Source: Catellatospora vulcania
Lineage (GTDB): Bacteria > Actinomycetota > Actinomycetes > Mycobacteriales > Micromonosporaceae
Direction: 5' to 3'
DNA: 64,000 nt
NCBI RefSeq assembly: GCF_009720385.1
Contig: NZ_ML769303.1
Span: 273,979-337,978 of the forward strand
The translations under genes and the position numbers were made by a program. Shown here piece by piece: positions 38,188 through 45,735 of the stretch. The number at the start of each line of letters is the position of its first letter. The first letter of the stretch is position 1. The notes beneath the pieces were generated by a model that was given only the letters and a program-made list of their open reading frames with translations, was not told where the DNA came from and did no database searches.

Positions 38188-40085
38188 CCATCGGCTTGAT
38201 CTGGGCCACCGCCGCCGGCCGCGCAGCCGCGCAGCGGCTGGCCGCCGCGTGGCCGGGCGAGTGCACCGTCCACGAGGGCCGCGTCCGCGACCAGCTCACC
38301 AGGGCCTGGTCCGACTCCGAGACCATCGTCGCCTTCCTCGCCGCCGGTGCCACCGTCCGACTCCTCGCGCCCCTACTCACGCCCACGCTCACCTCGCCGC
38401 CCGGCCCGCAGTTTCAGGGAAACTGCAGCTCAGAGAGCGGGGATTCATGCACTTTCCCCGAAAGTGCAGCAGCTCCCGGCGGGACGGCCCGTGCCGGTTC
38501 GGCTGCTGCCGAGGAGGTCGGCGGGGTGGGGGACGCGCAGGGTGCGGTCGGCGGGAAGCACACGCAGCCCGGTGTGGTGTGTGTGGACGAGGCGGGGCGG
38601 TGGGCGGTGGCGCTGCTCGGGGGGCACGGCGGCGGGGCGAACGCGCTGGCCGCGCGGGTGTCCGACGTGCTGGGCGCGGCGCCCGTGGTGACCACGGGCA
38701 CGGACGCCTCCGGGCTGCCCGGGTTGGACACGCTCGGGTTCGCCGTCGCGAACCCGGAAGCCGTCGCGCCGGTGTCGCGGGCGCTGCTCGACGGCGAGCC
38801 GGTGCTCCTGCGCTCCGATCAGGTGTGGCCGCTGCCGGCACTGCCCGCCAACCTCGGCGACCATCCCGGCGCGGCACGGACGGTACTGATCACCGATCGC
38901 CGCGTGCCGGACGGCGGCACCGTGGACGCGCCGGACGCGGACCGGGCGGTCCTGGTGCTGCGTCCGCCGTCGCTGGTGCTCGGCGTCGGCGCGAGCCGCG
39001 GCGTGCCCGCCGATGAGGTCGCCGACCTGGTCGAGCGGGTGCTCGCCGAGGCAGGGCTGGCGATGGAGTCGGTGTGCGCGGTGGCGACCGCCGACGTCAA
39101 GGCCGACGAGGCCGGGCTGGTGGCGTACGCGGCGTCCCGTGGTCTGCCGCTGGTGACGTTCCCGGCGGCCGAACTCGCGGCGGTGGCGGTGCCGAACCCG
39201 TCCGAGGTGGTCCGCGCCGCGGTGGGCACACCGAGCGTGGCCGAGGCGGCGGCGCTGCTGGCCGCCGGTGCCCGGGGGCGCGCGGTGGAGCTGGTCGCGG
39301 GCAAGACCGCGTCGGCGATGGCGACCGTGGCGGTGGCCCGGCTGACGCCGATGGGCCGGCTCGCGGTGATCGGCCTCGGCCCCGGCGCGGCGGACCTGCG
39401 CACGCCCCGGGCCACGGCGCAGCTGCGCGCGTCCTCGATCGTCGTCGGCCTGGACCAGTACGTGGACCAGGTCCGGCACCTGCTGCGCCCCGGCACCCGG
39501 ATCGTCGACTCAGGACTGGGCGCGGAGGAGGAGCGGGCCCGTTCGGCCGTCGAGCTGGCGCGGCAGGGGCACGCGGTGGCGCTGATCGGGTCCGGCGACG
39601 CGGGCGTGTACGCGATGGCCTCCCCGGCGCTGGAGTTCGCCGGGGACGACATCGAGGTGACCGCGGTGCCCGGGGTGACCGCGGCGCTGGCCGCGTCGTC
39701 GCTGCTGGGCGCGCCGCTGGGGCACGACCACGTGTACCTGTCGCTGTCGGACCTGCACACCCCCTGGGAGATGATCGAGCGACGGCTGGAGGCGGCGGCA
39801 CGGGCGGATCTCGTGGTGTGCCTGTACAACCCGCGCAGCGCCCGGCGTACCCGGCAGCTGCCCGCGGCGCTGGCGATCCTGGGCGCGCACCGGCCGCCGG
39901 GCACGCCGATCGGGCTGGTCCGCGACGCGTCCCGGGCCGGTGAGCGGATCGCGCTGACCACCCTCGACGCGGTCGACCCGGCCGACGTCGACATGAACAC
40001 CGTGGTGATCGTGGGCGCGAGCACGACCCGCACGGTCGCCGGGCGCATGGTCACCCCGCGGGGGTACGCGTGGATGGCGCGGTGA
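38184..40085 (+). CDS. cobJ: CbiG-CobJ fusion: cobalt-precorrin-5A hydrolase and precorrin-3B C17-methyltransferase
   Basis: A 633-residue fusion. Residues 1-385 are CbiG (LLGGHGGGANALAARV, GCG-like VLGVGASRGVPADEV and SVCAVATADVKADEAGL). From about 390 the CobJ/CbiH methylase begins GRLAVIGLGPGAADLRTP and has GSGDAGVYAMA, PGVTAALAASSLLGAPLGHD and LYNPRSARR. CbiG opens the lactone ring; CobJ methylates C17 and contracts the ring. An insertion of about 55 residues (about 72-127), between the LLAPLL and VVCVDEAGRW blocks, contains a palindromic repeat. ATG 38184 overlaps the cobL stop (ATGA). Confidence 0.9.
   Translation: MTIGLIWATAAGRAAAQRLAAAWPGECTVHEGRVRDQLTRAWSDSETIVAFLAAGATVRLLAPLLTPTLTSPPGPQFQGNCSSESGDSCTFPESAAAPGGTARAGSAAAEEVGGVGDAQGAVGGKHTQPGVVCVDEAGRWAVALLGGHGGGANALAARVSDVLGAAPVVTTGTDASGLPGLDTLGFAVANPEAVAPVSRALLDGEPVLLRSDQVWPLPALPANLGDHPGAARTVLITDRRVPDGGTVDAPDADRAVLVLRPPSLVLGVGASRGVPADEVADLVERVLAEAGLAMESVCAVATADVKADEAGLVAYAASRGLPLVTFPAAELAAVAVPNPSEVVRAAVGTPSVAEAAALLAAGARGRAVELVAGKTASAMATVAVARLTPMGRLAVIGLGPGAADLRTPRATAQLRASSIVVGLDQYVDQVRHLLRPGTRIVDSGLGAEEERARSAVELARQGHAVALIGSGDAGVYAMASPALEFAGDDIEVTAVPGVTAALAASSLLGAPLGHDHVYLSLSDLHTPWEMIERRLEAAARADLVVCLYNPRSARRTRQLPAALAILGAHRPPGTPIGLVRDASRAGERIALTTLDAVDPADVDMNTVVIVGASTTRTVAGRMVTPRGYAWMAR
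38408..38469 (+). repeat. Palindromic element inside the CbiG part, copy 1 of 2
   Basis: Two small hairpins, GCAGTTTC/GAAACTGC (38408-38426) and GCACTTTC/GAAAGTGC (38449-38467), face each other, and the two ends are themselves inverted copies. A related element lies at 58836-58897. It is translated in frame as part of the CbiG insertion. Confidence 0.85.
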
Positions 40086-40279
40086 GCCCGGTGCGTTTCG
40101 ACGGCTGCCAGGGCTGCGGCGCGTGCCTGCTGACCTGCCCCACGCACGCGATCCGGCCGATCGGCGGCACCGGCCCGGCCAGGCTGTACGCCCGGCCCGA
40201 CCTGTGCACCGGGTGCGGCGAGTGCGTCGAGGTGTGCCCGGTCGACGCGGTCGTCCTGGTCGAGTGGGAGGCGCGATGA
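40082..40279 (+). CDS. 2x[4Fe-4S] ferredoxin in the cobalamin operon
   Basis: A 65-residue bacterial-type ferredoxin with two complete CXXCXXCXXXCP sets: CQGCGACLLTCP and CTGCGECVEVCP. I place the start at GTG 40082, whose GTGA overlaps the cobJ stop; ATG 40070 would add four residues. It sits directly after the ring-contraction enzyme CobJ, in an operon without the iron-sulfur monooxygenase CobG. A role as electron carrier or as the iron-sulfur partner of CobJ-type ring contraction is inference. Confidence 0.88.
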   Translation: MSPVRFDGCQGCGACLLTCPTHAIRPIGGTGPARLYARPDLCTGCGECVEVCPVDAVVLVEWEAR

Positions 40280-40377
40280 CGCTCACGTATGCCGGAGCCG
40301 GCCCGGAGCGCGTCGAGGCCGGTGTCGGGGACGGTCTCGTCGGCGGGGCCCGGCAGATCGTGGGGGAGCCGGGATGA
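40276..40377 (+). CDS. 33-codon mini-ORF coupled to ferredoxin and cobH
   Basis: A short frame (MTLTYAGAGPERVEAGVGDG, then LVGGARQIVGEPG) starts with ATGA over the ferredoxin stop and ends with ATGA over the cobH start, so it overlaps by four bases at both ends. It fills the 94-base gap completely. It is not recognisable as a known protein and may be a translational bridge, or the remnant of a larger gene. Third-position GC is high but the sequence is too short to be decisive. Confidence 0.4.
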   Translation: MTLTYAGAGPERVEAGVGDGLVGGARQIVGEPG

Positions 40378-41060
40378 CCGTCGTGCGCAGATCGGTGCAC
40401 CCGATCGAGGCGGAGTCCTACCGGTTGCTGCGGTCCGCGGTGGACACCGCGGGGCTGCCCCGGCACAGCCGGGACGTGGCCGAGCGCATCGTGCACACCA
40501 CCGCCGATCCGGGCTGGGTCGCCGACCTGGTGCTGGACGAGGCCGCGCTGGCCGCCGGGGCCGCGGCGCTGGCCGCGGGCGCGCCGCTGGTCGTCGACGT
40601 GACGATGGTCGGCGCGGGGATCACCCGCTACCCGTCGCGCTGCCTGGTCGCCTCGGCGCAGGCCGCGGAGCTGGCCACGGCCGGGGGAGTCACCCGGTCG
40701 GCGGCGGCGGTGCGGCTGGCCGCGGCCGAGCACCCGGCGGGCGCGGTATGGGCCGTCGGCAACGCCCCGACCGCCCTGTTCGAGCTGCTGCGGCTGGCCG
40801 CCGCCGGGCAGGTCGTCCCGGCGCTGGTGGTCGGCCTGCCGGTGGGCTACGTGGGGGCGGCCGAGTCGAAGGCCGCGCTGCGCGCGTCCGGGCTGCCGCA
40901 GCTGTCCAACGTGAGCGCCCGCGGCGGCTCGGCGGTCGCCGCGGCGGCCGTGAACGCCCTGCTCTACGGCGACCCCCTGGCATCGCCGGAACTCTTGTCA
41001 CCGCCGGAGCCCTTGTCACGGCCGGAACCCCTGTCACGCGAACCCCTGGAGAGACTGTGA
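40374..41060 (+). CDS. cobH: Precorrin-8X methylmutase CobH/CbiC
   Basis: A 228-residue CobH. It has HPIEAESYRLLRS, VHTTADPGWV, VVDVTMVGAGITRYP, AVGNAPTALFELL and LPVGYVGAAESKAALRAS. The essential His (His44 region, IVHTTA) is present. It moves a methyl group from C11 to C12, giving hydrogenobyrinate. The normal fold ends near NALLYGDP; after it comes a repeated Ser-Pro-Glu-Leu tail (SPELLSPPEPLSRPEPLS) encoded by short DNA repeats. Its stop overlaps the GTG of the next gene. Confidence 0.93.
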   Translation: MTVVRRSVHPIEAESYRLLRSAVDTAGLPRHSRDVAERIVHTTADPGWVADLVLDEAALAAGAAALAAGAPLVVDVTMVGAGITRYPSRCLVASAQAAELATAGGVTRSAAAVRLAAAEHPAGAVWAVGNAPTALFELLRLAAAGQVVPALVVGLPVGYVGAAESKAALRASGLPQLSNVSARGGSAVAAAAVNALLYGDPLASPELLSPPEPLSRPEPLSREPLERL

Positions 41061-41998
41061 CCACCACCCCGCCCGCGCTGCTCATCGCCGGGCACGGCAC
41101 GTCCGACGCGGACGGCGCCGAGCAGTTCCGCGCGTTCACCGAACGGGTCGGCAAGCGCCTGGCCCCGCGCGGCGTGACCGTCGGCGGCGGCTTCATCGAG
41201 CTGTCCCCGCCCCCGCTGGGCGAGGCGGTGGCCGACCTCGTCGCGGGCGGCCACCGCCGGCTGGCGGCCGTGCCGCTGATGCTGGTCGCGGCGGGGCATG
41301 CCAAGGGCGACATCCCCGCGGCGCTGGCCCGCGAGCAGCTGCGACACCCTGGCCTGACGGTGGCGTACGGCCGCCCGCTCGGCGCGCATCCCACCGTGCT
41401 GGCCCTGCTCCGGGAGCGGCTGGACCAGGCGGGAGCCGATCAGGACACCACGGTGCTGCTGGTCGGTCGGGGGTCCACGGACCCCGACGCGAACGCCGAG
41501 GTGGCACGGGCGGCCCGGCTGCTGGCCGAGACGACCCGGGTGGCGGGCGTGGAGTACGCCTTCATCTCCCTCGCGACCCCCGGCGTGCCCGCGGGGCTGG
41601 ACCGCTGCGCGGCGCTGGGCGCGCGCCGGATCGTGGTGCTGCCGTACTTCCTGTTCACCGGGGTGCTGCCGCGCCGCGTGGCAGAGCAGACCGCGGCCTG
41701 GGCGGCGGGCCGCCCCGGGGTGGACGTGGCCTGCGCGGAGGTGCTCGGCGACACCGACGCCCTGGCCGACCTGGTGATCGAACGCTACGGCGAGGCACTG
41801 GCCGGAGACATCCGGATGAACTGCGACTCCTGTGTGTACCGCGTCAGCCTGCCGGGCTTCGAGGACCGGGTCGGCGTGCCGCAGACCCCGCACCACCATC
41901 CGGGTGACGCGGGGCACAGCCACAGTCACAGCCACGAGTACGGGCACAGCCACGATCACGGCCGTCTTCATGCGGATATTCACCAACGTCATCCTTGA
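41057..41998 (+). CDS. cbiX: Sirohydrochlorin cobaltochelatase-like CbiX with His-rich tail
   Basis: A 313-residue two-lobe CbiX/SirB-type chelatase. The N-terminal lobe has LLIAGHGTSDADG (catalytic His) and the PLMLVAAGHAKGDIP His; the C-terminal lobe has VLLVGRGSTDPDAN and LPYFLFTGVLPRRV. A Cys-X2-Cys near NCDSCVY follows, then a C-terminal His tail (HHHPGDAG, HSHSHSHEYGHSHDHG), a presumed cobalt store. It inserts Co early, into sirohydrochlorin. With CobN also present, the pathway choice is unclear. GTG 41057 overlaps the cobH stop. Last gene of the operon. Confidence 0.88.
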   Translation: MTTTPPALLIAGHGTSDADGAEQFRAFTERVGKRLAPRGVTVGGGFIELSPPPLGEAVADLVAGGHRRLAAVPLMLVAAGHAKGDIPAALAREQLRHPGLTVAYGRPLGAHPTVLALLRERLDQAGADQDTTVLLVGRGSTDPDANAEVARAARLLAETTRVAGVEYAFISLATPGVPAGLDRCAALGARRIVVLPYFLFTGVLPRRVAEQTAAWAAGRPGVDVACAEVLGDTDALADLVIERYGEALAGDIRMNCDSCVYRVSLPGFEDRVGVPQTPHHHPGDAGHSHSHSHEYGHSHDHGRLHADIHQRHP

Positions 41999-42021
41999 GG
42001 AGGTTTGACGGCCGGCGAGCG

Positions 42022-42212
42022 TTGCTGGCATGGTGAGGGCAACAAGTTCACATCAGACGACGGTGCGCAGGAACCCGGTGAGAATCCGGGACGGTCCCGC
42101 CACTGTGACCGGGGAGCGCCCCGCACGAGCCACGGCCGCCGCAGCGGCTGGAAGGCGCGGCAAGCGCGACGAAGTTCCATCCACCCGGGAGTCAGGACAC
42201 TGACCCGTCGTT
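42022..42212 (+). ncRNA. Cobalamin riboswitch upstream of cbtB-cbtA
   Basis: It contains GGAACCCGGTGAGAATCCGG, the B12 box GCCACTGTGACCGGGGAGC (42099-42117) and the 3-prime block CCGGGAGTCAGGACACTG. It lies between the cbiX stop and the cbtB start, with cbtB 41 bases after its end. Confidence 0.92.
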
Positions 42213-42252
42213 GTCCAGTTCGGGGCGGTGAACCCCGAGGAGGAGGTCTGTC

Positions 42253-42492
42253 ATGGGTGCGTTGTCGACGCCCGCGGTGCCGTCGCAGGAGACGGCCGGA
42301 ATCGCGGGGCGGCTGCGGGATCAGGTCATCGCGGGTGTGCTCGTCGCGCTGGCGCTGTTCATCCTCTACGCGGTGTTCCTGGACCAGGGCGCACTGCTGT
42401 CCCCGGTGTACGGGGAACTCTCCCGTAGCGCCAACTATCTGCACGAGCTGTCCCACGACGGGCGGCACCTGTTCGCCGCCAACTGCCACTGA
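42253..42492 (+). CDS. cbtB: CbtB, cobalt transporter subunit
   Basis: A 79-residue CbtB. A single membrane helix (about 24-44, VIAGVLVALALFILYAVFLDQ) precedes an exported segment that ends in the family's His-rich terminus HELSHDGRHLFAANCH. This presumed metal-binding end holds four His and one Cys. With CbtA it makes a predicted cobalt uptake system, regulated by B12. Start ATG 42253 has GAGGAGG upstream. The cbtA gene follows by 11 bases. Confidence 0.93.
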   Translation: MGALSTPAVPSQETAGIAGRLRDQVIAGVLVALALFILYAVFLDQGALLSPVYGELSRSANYLHELSHDGRHLFAANCH

Positions 42493-42503
42493 GCGGGGCG
42501 GAC

Positions 42504-43229
42504 ATGTCCCTGCTCTCGCTCATGGGGCGGGGCGGGCTGGCCGGTGCGTGCGCCGGCGCCCTCTCCGCCGTGGTGTCCCTGGTGCTCGCCGAGCCGGTCA
42601 TCGACCGGGCGATCGCCCTCGAACACGCGAACGCCGGCGACGGCCACGGCGCGGAGCTGTTCAGCCGCGATACGCAGCACGTCGGCATGCTGGTCTCGGT
42701 GATCCTGGCCGGGATGGCGGTCGGGCTGCTGTTCGGCCTGGTGTACGCGGTGCTGCACCGCCGCGATCCCGGGGCCGACCCGTGGGGCCGGGCGCTGCGC
42801 CTGGCCGGGGGCGGCTTCCTGGGCGTGGCGTTCCTGCCGTTCCTGCGCTTCCCGACGAACCCGCCGGGGGTGGGCAGCGAGGCGACGCAGCAGGCGCGCA
42901 CCGTGACGTGGCTGGCCGCGATCGCGATCGGGCTGGCCACGGTGTCCGCGGCGGGCCTGCTGGCGACCCGCCTCGCTGAGCGCGGGGCGTCGCTGCCGCT
43001 GCGCCAGCTGGCCCCAGTGGGGGTGGTGCTGGTGGGGCTCGCCCTGCTGTTCGTGCTGCCGTCGTCGGGTGATCCGATCAGCACGCCGGCCGATCTGCTG
43101 TGGTCGTTCCGGTTGCTGTCGCTGCTGGCCTCGGTGGTGCTGTGGGCCGGGATCGGCGTCGGATTCGGGCTGGCCGGGCTGCGGGCCGGCGCGGTCGCGG
43201 ACGCCGCCGCCGTGCGGGCGGCCGCGTGA
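42504..43229 (+). CDS. cbtA: CbtA, cobalt transporter subunit
   Basis: A 241-residue membrane protein with five or six helices (CbtA family): GRGGLAGACAGALSAVVSL at the start, VGMLVSVILAGMAVGLLFGLVYAVL, FLRFPTNPPGVG between helices and LLWSFRLLSLLASVVLWAGIGVGFGL at the end. Histidines in EHANAGDGHGAE and DTQHVGML are probable metal contacts. With CbtB it should import cobalt. ATG 42504. The stop overlaps the next gene's GTG (GTGA). Confidence 0.92.
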   Translation: MSLLSLMGRGGLAGACAGALSAVVSLVLAEPVIDRAIALEHANAGDGHGAELFSRDTQHVGMLVSVILAGMAVGLLFGLVYAVLHRRDPGADPWGRALRLAGGGFLGVAFLPFLRFPTNPPGVGSEATQQARTVTWLAAIAIGLATVSAAGLLATRLAERGASLPLRQLAPVGVVLVGLALLFVLPSSGDPISTPADLLWSFRLLSLLASVVLWAGIGVGFGLAGLRAGAVADAAAVRAAA

Positions 43230-43561
43230 AGGCCAGGGTGACGGTGTGCCGCGACTGCTGTTGCGGCACCGCCAAGCACCCGGACACCGATCACGAAGGT
43301 CAGCTGCGGCAGTTGGAGAAGGCGGGGGTACGGGTGCGCATCGCGCAGTGCCTGGACGTCTGCGAGCACTCCAACGTGATGGTGGTGCACCCGCGCCCGA
43401 CGGGTCGCCGCGACGGCGGCCGTCCGGTGTGGCTGGGCGGCATCCTCGACGAGGCGGCAGTGGAGTACGTCGCCGCCTGGGCCGCCGCCGGCGGTCCGGG
43501 CGCCGCCGAACTCCCGGTCGCGCTGATGCCCTACGTCATCGACGCCCCCGGTCAGGCCTGA
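43226..43561 (+). CDS. (2Fe-2S) ferredoxin-like, thioredoxin-fold protein
   Basis: A 111-residue protein with VCRDCCCGTAKHPD near the start and CLDVCEHSNVMVVHP in the middle, four-cysteine spacing of thioredoxin-like (2Fe-2S) ferredoxin domains. It contains an unusual CCC triplet. GTG 43226 overlaps the cbtA stop, so it is co-translated with the cobalt importer under the third cobalamin riboswitch. Its function is unknown; a redox or metal-transfer role near cobalt uptake is possible. Confidence 0.82.
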   Translation: MKARVTVCRDCCCGTAKHPDTDHEGQLRQLEKAGVRVRIAQCLDVCEHSNVMVVHPRPTGRRDGGRPVWLGGILDEAAVEYVAAWAAAGGPGAAELPVALMPYVIDAPGQA

Positions 43562-43600
43562 CGGGCCGCGCCACGCCCCGCACCGCCCGTGATCGTCCGA

Positions 43601-43655
43601 CCTGCCAGGCACCTGTGCGTATCTTGGAACCGCATTCGCCCAGGTGCCTGGCAAG
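43601..43655. repeat. Inverted repeat with 15-bp arms
   Basis: CCTGCCAGGCACCTG (43601-43615) faces CAGGTGCCTGGCAAG (43641-43655), 14 of 15 bases pairing, with a 25-base AT-richer loop. It lies between the convergent ends of the ferredoxin-like gene and the DUF6790-like gene. Confidence 0.75.
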
Positions 43656-43726
43656 TCGAGTGACCTTGGTGCGAGCCGCGCCCGGCTGGGCCGCGCGGGT
43701 CGGACGCGTTCCGGGTGGCCCGGGGG

Positions 43727-44260
43727 TCAGGGTCGGGTCGGCAGGGCGGTGGACGGCTGCTCGAACGACTGCGCGGGGGCGCCGCGGCGGTACAGGACCA
43801 GCAGGATGATGGCCAGCAGGGGCATCACTATGTCCGACGGCAGCGCCCAGACGTTGGCGGGCGCGTGGTTGTCATGGAAGACCCACTGGTTGAAGTGGCC
43901 CCAGGCGTCGCCCCAGAACGAGATGGCCAGTGCGGTCACCGCGGCGGTCAGCCAGGTGCCGCGCAGCCGCCGCCAGGCGCAGCCGATCGCGAGCACGGCG
44001 ATCGCCAGGTCGCCCCAGCCGACCTCCCACTGGAACATCGACTGCGTGTAGCCGATCTGCTCGGCGGTCTGGTCGGACGTCGGGCCGATATGGCTGAGCC
44101 CGCCGAGCACGCCCCAGATGCCGGCGCCGACCACCATGATCCAGAGTAGGGCCAGTTCGGTGGCGCGGTGCTTGCTGCGCCGCTGCGGGTGTTTGTCCAC
44201 GGCGACGTGGATCAGCCAGCCGACGACGACGGTGAACCAGATGGCAGCGAAGAACGGCAT
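43727..44260 (-). CDS. DUF6790-like integral membrane protein
   Basis: A 177-residue protein with five membrane helices: AAIWFTVVVGWLIHVA, ALLWIMVVGAGIWGVLGGLSHI, LAIAVLAIGCAW, TAAVTALAISFWGDAWGHF and VMPLLAIILLVLYRR. Conserved-looking polar residues in GDAWGHFNQWVFHDNHAP suggest a functional loop near the membrane. I recall the family as DUF6790. ATG 44260 is preferred over GTG 44263; GGAGG is six bases upstream. It is monocistronic; function unknown. Confidence 0.7.
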   Translation of the reverse strand: MPFFAAIWFTVVVGWLIHVAVDKHPQRRSKHRATELALLWIMVVGAGIWGVLGGLSHIGPTSDQTAEQIGYTQSMFQWEVGWGDLAIAVLAIGCAWRRLRGTWLTAAVTALAISFWGDAWGHFNQWVFHDNHAPANVWALPSDIVMPLLAIILLVLYRRGAPAQSFEQPSTALPTRP

Positions 44261-44338
44261 CACACACCTCCGGACGGCTCCGACGCTACGCCGGGGCCGT
44301 CCGGGTGGGGTGGGGTCCGGTGAATCCGCGCCGGCGGA

Positions 44339-45313
44339 TCAGGACACTCCGTAGAATCGCTTCGCGCCCGGGTGCAGCTCCAGCGGCGACACCAGCGGTG
44401 CGATCTCCCGGCTGAAGTTGCCGCCCTCCGGGTGCACCGCGGCCAGCTCCGACTGGTGGTCGAAGAGCAGCTGGGTGAGGCGGTACGCGACCTCCTCGGG
44501 CATGTCGACCGGCACCACGACGAGGTTCGGCACCGCGATCGTGTCCACTTCGGCGGTCAGCCCGTACATGCCCTTCGGGATGGCGCCCGGGGCGTAGATG
44601 TCGGGATACGCCTTGCTGATGGCCTGGCCCAGCTCGTCGAGCGGGACCAGGGTGAACACGCCCGGCGACTGGTCGAACAGGCCCTGGATGCCGGTGGTCG
44701 GCAGGCCCGCCGAGTAGAACATGGCGTCGAGGTCACCGGCGCGCATCGAGTTCGTCATCTGCGACAGCGACGCCGACACCTGGCTGATGTCGCGCTTGAG
44801 GTCCAGGCCGGCGACGGTGAGCAGCCGTACGGCCACCTCCTCGCTGCCGGAGTTCTGCGGCCCGGTGCCGACCTTCTTGCCGCGCAGGTCGTCGATGGAC
44901 TTGATCCCCGCGTTGCGGCGCACGACCAGGTGGGTCTGGCCGTTGAAGACCCGGGCCAGCGCCCGGAACTGCACGGGCTTGCCCTCGAACAGGCCCTTGC
45001 CCGCGGCGGCGTCCGCGGCCACGTCGGCGAAGGTGAACGCGATCTGCACGTCGTCGATCGCCAGCCGCTGCAGGTTCTCGCCCGCGCCGTTGGTCGGCGG
45101 GGCGAGCGCCTCGTAACCGGGCAGGTGGCGGTTGATCAGGTCGGCGTAGCCGCCACCCACCTGGTTGAACACCCCGTTGGTGGGGCCGGTGCCGATGGTC
45201 AGGGTGCCGCCGTGCCAGGCCGGTGCGGCCTCTTCGGCGTCCGCCGAGCAGGCGGCGAGCGCCGGCCCGAGCAGCACGCAGAGCAGCAGGGCCAGCCGGC
45301 GGCGCCTCACCAT
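44339..45313 (-). CDS. TAXI-family TRAP-type substrate-binding lipoprotein
   Basis: A 324-residue lipoprotein (Cys22 lipobox ALAAC) with the TAXI fold: LTIGTGPTNGVFNQVGGGYADLI, then LRGKKVGTGPQNSGSEEVAVRLL and MRAGDLDAMFYSAGLP. These proteins bind glutamate/glutamine-like or other acidic ligands for TRAP transporters or act as periplasmic sensors. No TRAP permease is in the window. It overlaps the roadblock gene by seven bases, so it belongs with the sensor kinase operon and might be a ligand-binding partner of the kinase. Confidence 0.88.
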   Translation of the reverse strand: MVRRRRLALLLCVLLGPALAACSADAEEAAPAWHGGTLTIGTGPTNGVFNQVGGGYADLINRHLPGYEALAPPTNGAGENLQRLAIDDVQIAFTFADVAADAAAGKGLFEGKPVQFRALARVFNGQTHLVVRRNAGIKSIDDLRGKKVGTGPQNSGSEEVAVRLLTVAGLDLKRDISQVSASLSQMTNSMRAGDLDAMFYSAGLPTTGIQGLFDQSPGVFTLVPLDELGQAISKAYPDIYAPGAIPKGMYGLTAEVDTIAVPNLVVVPVDMPEEVAYRLTQLLFDHQSELAAVHPEGGNFSREIAPLVSPLELHPGAKRFYGVS

Positions 45314-45735
45314 TGGCCGTCCACCCGCGCCTCCGGCTCCAGGGCGTACGCGACCCGGTGCGCCAGCAGCGCCGTCTCGTAGCCGATCTGGCCGAGGTCG
45401 CAGCCGGGCGCGGCCACCACGGCGAGGAATGCGCGGTCGCGGACCGCCATGATCAGGAGTACGCCCTCGTCCATGTCCACCACGGTCTGGCGCACCTGGC
45501 CGCTGCTCAGGCAGCGCGCCGCGCCGATGGTGAGGCTGGCCATCCCGCTCGTGATGGCAGAGAGCTGGTCGGACAGGTCCTGACGAAGCCCGTCCGAGTG
45601 GGCGATCGTCAGGCCGTCCACAGAGACGGCCAGCACGTAGGTGACGTCGGCGATCCGTTGGGCAAAGGAGGTCAGCAGCCAGTCAAGGCCGCCGACCTCG
45701 TCGGTGCCGGCGAGTTGCGCGGGGTTCTGAGTCAT
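45307..45735 (-). CDS. Roadblock/LC7 domain protein (CvnB-like)
   Basis: A 142-residue Roadblock/LC7 protein: LDWLLTSFAQRIADVTYVLAVSVDGLTIA, then LSAITSGMASLTIGAAR and VLLIMAVRDRAFLAVVAAPG. It matches CvnB of actinobacterial conservons, whose partners are a sensor-type kinase (CvnA), a DUF742 protein and a small GTPase. Here the kinase is upstream with an ATGA overlap, but the DUF742 and GTPase genes are absent and a TAXI lipoprotein follows instead. Confidence 0.9.
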   Translation of the reverse strand: MTQNPAQLAGTDEVGGLDWLLTSFAQRIADVTYVLAVSVDGLTIAHSDGLRQDLSDQLSAITSGMASLTIGAARCLSSGQVRQTVVDMDEGVLLIMAVRDRAFLAVVAAPGCDLGQIGYETALLAHRVAYALEPEARVDGQW

